DNA from: an uncultured Candidatus Saccharibacteria bacterium
GTDB lineage: Bacteria; Patescibacteriota; Saccharimonadia; Saccharimonadales; UBA4665
DNA length: 16,999 nt
Reading direction: 5' to 3'
Assembly: GCA_937988795.1 (NCBI GenBank)
Contig: CALKHY010000150.1
Coordinates: forward strand, 1 to 16,999
Shown: one piece after another, positions 13,472 to 16,999 of the stretch
Numbering within the stretch: the stretch's first letter is position 1
Layout of the letters: each line of letters opens with the position of its first letter
Notes under the pieces: model-generated
What the model was told of the DNA's origin: nothing
The model's database searches: none
Seen by the model: only the letters and a program-made list of their open reading frames with translations
Position numbers and translations under genes: made by a program

Positions 13472-14488
13472 ATGACAAAAACACGTGTAGCAATTAACGG
13501 GTTTGGGCGTATCGGCCGCAATGCTTTTAAGGTTGCGTTTGAACGTACCGACCTGGAAATTGTGGCAATCAACGATTTGACTGATACGCGGACACTCGCA
13601 TACCTGCTCAAGCACGATACAAACTACGGCACCTATCACCACGACGTTGATTACACAGAAGACGGCATTAAGGTGAACGGTGAGGTGATTAAAGTCTTTG
13701 CCCAGCGCGACCCGGCGCTGTTGCCGTGGAAAGAGATGAACGTCGACGTCGTGATTGAATCGACCGGCTTTTTTGTGGATCCGGCCAAGGCCAAGGCACA
13801 CCTCGATGCCGGCGCCAAACGCGTGGTCATTAGCGCGCCAGCAAAGGGCGAGGGCGCCACAACGGTCGTGCTTGGCGTCAACGAAGACAAGCTCGAAGAG
13901 GCGAGCCCCATTGTCTCGAACGCCAGCTGCACGACCAACTGTATTACCCCGGTTGCTGCGGTGATCGAGGCCAACTTTGGTATCGAAAAGGCCATGATGA
14001 CCACCATCCATAGCTACACCGCCAGCCAGGCGCTGCAGGACGGCCCGGCAAAGGATCTGCGCGAGGCCCGCGCCGCTGCCGAGAACATCGTGCCGACCAC
14101 GACCGGCGCCAGCATTGCGGCTGCTGAGGCACTGCCGTCGCTCAAGAATCGCTTTGGCGGTTTAAGCGTCCGCGTGCCAACCCCGGTTGTTAGCCTTAGC
14201 GACTTTGTCATCATCACCAAACGCAAAGTTACTGTCGAAGAAGTCAATGAAGCCTTCAAAAAGGCTGCGTCCGAGCCATACTATCAGGGCATCCTGGCGG
14301 TCACCGAAGAGCCACTGGTCAGCAGTGACTTCATCGGCAACAGTCACTCGGCGATTGTGGACCTCAGCCTGACCGCCGTTATCGACCACAACATGCTCAA
14401 GGTAGTGGCCTGGTACGACAACGAATGGGGTTACTCTAACCGCCTGGTCGAAGTGGTTGCCGACGTCGGCAAATTGCTCCAGAAATAA
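13472..14488 (+). CDS. gap: Glyceraldehyde-3-phosphate dehydrogenase, type I
   Basis: This 338-aa protein has the NAD-binding start VAINGFGRIGRNAFK, with Asp35 in the AINDL loop that favours NAD over NADP. The catalytic Cys153 lies in SNASCTTNC. The activating His180 lies in HSYTASQ, followed by KDLREARAAAENIVPTTTGA, and the C-terminal signature is WYDNEWGYSNRL. Length and motifs match bacterial GapA. The enzyme oxidises glyceraldehyde-3-phosphate to 1,3-bisphosphoglycerate in the cytoplasm and is the key oxidative step of glycolysis in reduced genomes. It is transcribed from its own promoter and opens a run of carbon-metabolism genes with the RPE-like gene and transketolase. Confidence 0.98.
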   Translation: MTKTRVAINGFGRIGRNAFKVAFERTDLEIVAINDLTDTRTLAYLLKHDTNYGTYHHDVDYTEDGIKVNGEVIKVFAQRDPALLPWKEMNVDVVIESTGFFVDPAKAKAHLDAGAKRVVISAPAKGEGATTVVLGVNEDKLEEASPIVSNASCTTNCITPVAAVIEANFGIEKAMMTTIHSYTASQALQDGPAKDLREARAAAENIVPTTTGASIAAAEALPSLKNRFGGLSVRVPTPVVSLSDFVIITKRKVTVEEVNEAFKKAASEPYYQGILAVTEEPLVSSDFIGNSHSAIVDLSLTAVIDHNMLKVVAWYDNEWGYSNRLVEVVADVGKLLQK

Positions 14489-14537
14489 TTCATTCTAGTA
14501 AATATTCTTACCGACCGCGCTAAAATATTGTATAAAA

Positions 14538-14654
14538 ATTGACCTACACTTCGAGCGCGCATTTGCATGCTGACGTCGTCTCAAAGGACAGACTGCAGAG
14601 TGGGCGACATCGTCGGCTTGTGTGGCGCGCATGAGTATGCACTGTAAGGTCAAT
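14538..14654 (+). ncRNA. Nested stem structure in the 5' leader of the next gene (cis element or small RNA)
   Basis: Four helices nest in order: 14538-14548 with 14643-14654 (11 bp, one bulged A); GCGCGC 14555-14560 with 14625-14630; 14569-14575 with 14611-14617 (7 bp, one G-U); and 14578-14580 with 14606-14608. The outer helix ends 14 nt before ATG 14669. A TATAAA (14531-14536) just upstream could start transcription. It does not match SRP RNA, tmRNA or RNase P patterns that I know. No terminator follows, so a leader element is likelier than a free small RNA. Confidence 0.4.
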
Positions 14655-14668
14655 GCAAGAGGTGGCGT

Positions 14669-15244
14669 ATGGTTGGACTAGTACTAAAGGCTGGTTTTTT
14701 GTTCGTGGTGGTGATGTCGCTGCTCGGCTCGACGCAGGATGAGTCGATTCCGGATATGATAGCGGTATTCCTGGCAAACGGCGTGATCCCGGGGACAAAC
14801 GTTATCATACCGCCAGAAGTTATGCTGGTGACGGCGGCTTTGGGGCTCATGGTCATTGCCTCGGCCATCTCTCGCATCTACGCCAAGCAGCAGGCCAGCA
14901 TGCGTGCGCTGATCCCTGATTACGATGATTATAAACACGACCCGCCCTTGACCGAGCTGGTGCCCGCTCTCGGCCGGCTCATGGCCACGCTCCGGTCCAT
15001 GCGGCTGCGTGCCAGCTTCGCCATGCCCGGTTACTGGGCCCGCTATAGCGCGCGTCCGGCAGACGCCCAGGCGATTACGAGGCGGAATACCGTTAATGTT
15101 GTTATGAGACTCGACCGCTGGGCACCGGTACGCATCCGCATCCGTCTGCCGCGGCTGCGCAATCTTGTGAAGGCTGGCCCTGCTATACTCCGCTCACTCC
15201 GCTTCCGAGTGCAGGCCTATTTGCTGCGCGTCTCTATGCTTTAA
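14669..15244 (+). CDS. Hypothetical small membrane protein with basic C-terminal tail
   Basis: This 191-aa protein has AGAGG (14658-14662) 6 nt before ATG. Two hydrophobic segments are visible, around residues 3-20 (LVLKAGFLFVVVMSLL) and 51-70 (VMLVTAALGLMVIASAIS), with a polar acidic loop between them. The rest (about 78-191) is soluble and strongly Arg-rich, with an acidic patch (DYDDYKHD) near 84-91. By the positive-inside rule the tail should face the cytoplasm, leaving the short loop outside. No family was recognised. It follows GAPDH and a foldable leader and precedes the RPE-like gene. That it is coding is probable from length, SD and the clear membrane pattern. Confidence 0.6.
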   Translation: MVGLVLKAGFLFVVVMSLLGSTQDESIPDMIAVFLANGVIPGTNVIIPPEVMLVTAALGLMVIASAISRIYAKQQASMRALIPDYDDYKHDPPLTELVPALGRLMATLRSMRLRASFAMPGYWARYSARPADAQAITRRNTVNVVMRLDRWAPVRIRIRLPRLRNLVKAGPAILRSLRFRVQAYLLRVSML

Positions 15245-15312
15245 AAGGCGGCCGCGTATGCTACTATAAAGACACAAGCGTGAACGACGCCGGAGTTGGA
15301 TAAACACCAGGG

Positions 15313-16014
15313 ATGAAAAGCGTCTTTGTTAATAGATTTTCTGCGGCCGCCGACAATGCAGCGGTGGTCTGCCCGGTTATTCGGACCCGTGACAAGGTCC
15401 ATTTTAGCGATCACATGAAGCGGCTGGCCGGCGTTGCAAAGCGGATCCATATTGATATCGGCGATGGTACGTTCATGCACGCCAAGCTCGTGCCGATCAG
15501 GGGCCTTTGGTGGCCAGAAGAGACGCAGGTCGACATCCATGTGCTATCCGCCGATCCACTCCGCTACATCGACGACTTATTCAAGTTGGAGCCGCAGATG
15601 ATCATCGTGCAGGCCGAATCGAACGGCAACTTTTTAGATTTCGCCGAAAAAGCGCATAGCAGGGGAGTGGCCGTTGGTGTAGCGATCAAGCCGGAGACGC
15701 CGGTGGAACTCATCGAGTCTGCGATTACGTCGATCGATCATGTATTGATTCTCTCGGGCCATTTCAGCGATACGAGCGGACATGCCAACACACATTTGCT
15801 CACTAAGGTACTTCGTCTTAAGCAGCTTCGTTCGGGCCTGGAGATTGGCTGGGAGGGCGGTATTACCATGGACAACATGGCAACCTTGGTTGCGGGCGGC
15901 GTGAATGTTTTGAATATCGTCGGTACAATCCAGCGCTCCGTCGACCCGCGGGCAACATATGAGCGGCTCGAGGCGGCTGCCAAGGCTTTACCGTCCAGGC
16001 ATAAGCGGTTATAA
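15313..16014 (+). CDS. Ribulose-phosphate 3-epimerase-like protein
   Basis: This 233-aa TIM-barrel protein starts at ATG 15313 after GGAG and AGGG sequences. RPE landmarks are present: His46 and Asp48 in RIHIDIGDG, His76 in DIHVL, VAIKPETPVELIE, and a late GGI loop. RPE interconverts ribulose-5-phosphate and xylulose-5-phosphate using two acidic residues and a metal. The second catalytic Asp, normally in VDGGI, is Glu181 here (GWEGGI). The phosphate-proximal loop (SGHFSDTSGHAN) also departs from the usual PGFGGQ. It may be a diverged RPE or a related sugar-phosphate epimerase. Transketolase directly downstream supports a pentose-phosphate role. Confidence 0.75.
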   Translation: MKSVFVNRFSAAADNAAVVCPVIRTRDKVHFSDHMKRLAGVAKRIHIDIGDGTFMHAKLVPIRGLWWPEETQVDIHVLSADPLRYIDDLFKLEPQMIIVQAESNGNFLDFAEKAHSRGVAVGVAIKPETPVELIESAITSIDHVLILSGHFSDTSGHANTHLLTKVLRLKQLRSGLEIGWEGGITMDNMATLVAGGVNVLNIVGTIQRSVDPRATYERLEAAAKALPSRHKRL

Positions 16015-16015
16015 T
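15987..16015 (+). promoter_or_regulatory. Transketolase promoter overlapping the end of the RPE-like gene
   Basis: TTTACC (15987-15992) and a perfect TATAAT (16010-16015) are 17 bp apart. The TAA stop of the RPE-like gene (16012-16014) lies inside the -10. Transcription would start near 16022, three bases before ATG 16025, and no SD is present, so the message is probably leaderless. Confidence 0.6.
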
Positions 16016-16024
16016 CGCTCAATA

Positions 16025-16885
16025 ATGGCAAGACAAATATATTCACTAGAAGCGCTTGAATTGTTGGCGAACGATATCCGCCAAGATATTATCAAGATGC
16101 TCGAACATGCGGGCAGCGGGCATTCGGCTGGTTCGCTCGGCCAGGTCGAGATTTACACAGCGCTGTACTTCAATCTGATGAAACACGACCCGCGCAACCC
16201 TGATTGGGATGAGCGCGATATTTTGGTAACGAGCAACGGCCACACGTGCCCGGTGCGCTACGCTTGCATGGCGCATGCCGGCTATTTTGATAAAAAAGAG
16301 CTGATGACGCTGCGCCGATTTGGCTCGAAGCTGCAAGGCCACCCGGAGCGCACCATGTTGCCGGGCGTCGAGACCACCAGCGGCCCGCTCGGCTCGGGCT
16401 TAAGCCAGGCAGCAGGTATGGCGCTGGCCATGCGCATGAACAAGCAGCAACACCGCTGGGTGTACGTGACTGTCGGCGACGGTGAGCTGGACGAGGGCAA
16501 CAACTGGGAGGCGATCATGTTTGCTGCCAAATATCAGCTCTCTAACATGATCGTATTCGTTGACCGTAATAATATTCAGATAGACGGTCCAACCGAGGTA
16601 GTGATGCCGCTTGAGGACCTCCGCGCTAAATGGGAGTCCTTCGGCTGGCACGTAATTGAGATTGACGGCAATAACATGGAAGCTGTCATCGACGCCGTAC
16701 ACATGGCCAAGGCTATTGTATCGAAGCCAGTTGTCATTATCGCGCACACTGTGCCGGGCAAGGGCGTGGACTTTATGGAGTACGATTTCCACTGGCATGG
16801 CGTACCGCCTAACCACAAACAGGCCAAGGAGGCGATCAGGCAGATCCGCACGCTGCGCGATAAGATCAACAAGGAGTACGACTGA
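16025..16885 (+). CDS. Transketolase, N-terminal (thiamine-diphosphate) subunit
   Basis: This 286-aa protein starts at ATG 16025; a longer frame from 15959 overlaps the upstream gene and the promoter, so it was rejected. It carries SGHSAGSLG (His33), the ThDP/Mg motif GDGELDEGNNWEA, and VDRNNIQIDG. The protein ends where full-length transketolase would continue with its pyrimidine-binding domain, which is encoded by the next gene. Transketolase moves two-carbon units between sugar phosphates and links glycolysis to pentose production. The split two-gene form is known in many small-genome bacteria. The stop and next start overlap in TGATG, so the two halves are probably translated in step and must assemble. 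Confidence 0.95.
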   Translation: MARQIYSLEALELLANDIRQDIIKMLEHAGSGHSAGSLGQVEIYTALYFNLMKHDPRNPDWDERDILVTSNGHTCPVRYACMAHAGYFDKKELMTLRRFGSKLQGHPERTMLPGVETTSGPLGSGLSQAAGMALAMRMNKQQHRWVYVTVGDGELDEGNNWEAIMFAAKYQLSNMIVFVDRNNIQIDGPTEVVMPLEDLRAKWESFGWHVIEIDGNNMEAVIDAVHMAKAIVSKPVVIIAHTVPGKGVDFMEYDFHWHGVPPNHKQAKEAIRQIRTLRDKINKEYD

Positions 16886-16999
16886 TGACAGGCGATATGC
16901 ACTTGGTTGCTGATATCCGCGCCAAGGATATCAAAAAGGAGCCGACCCGTGACGGCTTTGGCCGCGGGCTGGTAGAGGCGGGCAAGAAGAACGACCAAG
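16885..16999 (+). CDS. Transketolase, C-terminal subunit (cut by window end)
   Basis: ATG 16885 shares its A with the upstream TGA, and AAGGAG at about 16870-16875 is a fitting SD. Only 38 codons are visible. The sequence ends in TRDGFGRGLVEAGKKND, the expected start of the pyrimidine-binding half, in which the family usually reads ATR-x-x-x-G-x-x-L. A second in-frame ATG (16897) is an alternative start. It supplies the Glu that activates the ThDP cofactor in trans. Confidence 0.85.
   Translation, partial: MTGDMHLVADIRAKDIKKEPTRDGFGRGLVEAGKKNDQ

Noticed and set aside
13439..14011. Minus-strand ORF inside gap
   Set aside because: Shadow of GAPDH, which is unambiguous on the plus strand.
15959..16024. 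Longer N-terminus for transketolase N subunit
   Set aside because: Lies inside the RPE-like gene and the promoter; family sequences begin at the later Met.
1..16999. CRISPR array, tRNA or rRNA genes
   Set aside because: No regularly spaced direct repeats and no tRNA- or rRNA-like conserved arms were seen by eye; a tRNAscan-SE and Infernal run would confirm.

Overview
The window looks like chromosomal DNA of a small-genome bacterium, most likely Candidate Phyla Radiation and probably Saccharibacteria (TM7). This rests on gene style: compact operons, a glycolysis/pentose-phosphate core, a split transketolase, and salvage-type nucleotide enzymes. It does not rest on a marker gene. TGA is used repeatedly as a normal stop (pheS, the MazG-like gene, transketolase N), so this is not a code-25 lineage such as Gracilibacteria or Absconditabacteria. 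No rRNA, tRNA or CRISPR array was seen.

Layout. 1-4039: one plus-strand operon with 4-nt overlaps throughout: the 3' end of pheS, a nucleoside 2-deoxyribosyltransferase-like gene, a MazG-like gene, a HIT-family gene, then pheT. The two PheRS subunits are thus separated by three small nucleotide-handling enzymes. 4163-5006: a PNPOx-like flavin-binding protein overlapping a VOC-family protein. 5016-5504: a minus-strand hypothetical. 5689-7993: a membrane-anchored FKBP prolyl isomerase, a small glutaredoxin behind a promoter embedded in an 11-bp inverted repeat, a four-helix-bundle (S23/IVP) gene almost exactly filling the space between ~41-bp inverted repeats, and a thioredoxin reductase-like gene. 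7994-8414: a gene-free stretch between convergent genes, with REP-like repeats, a possible structured element and a 16-bp palindrome. 8415-9760 (minus): a two-gene GDPD/ferredoxin-reductase-like operon.

9902-10432 is inorganic pyrophosphatase, followed by a truncated NUDIX-like remnant and a secreted concanavalin-A-like protein broken by a frameshift. 11728-12300 (minus) is a hypothetical gene divergent from an HxlR-type regulator whose -10 region carries a perfect palindrome; the regulator is followed, in the same frame after one TAA, by an unknown 213-aa protein. 13472-16999: GAPDH, a small basic membrane protein preceded by a foldable leader, an RPE-like epimerase, and the two transketolase halves (the second cut by the window end).

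Functionally the right end is central carbon metabolism (GAPDH, pentose-phosphate epimerase, transketolase). The middle is thiol redox (glutaredoxin, TrxB-like, FNR-like). The left end couples Phe-tRNA charging to nucleotide housekeeping. The least ordinary items are the inverted-repeat-bounded IVP unit between grx and trxB, the enzymes nested between pheS and pheT, the HxlR/partner pair with its operator-like palindrome, and several enzymes lacking textbook residues (TrxB NADPH motif, RPE catalytic Asp, HIT third His).
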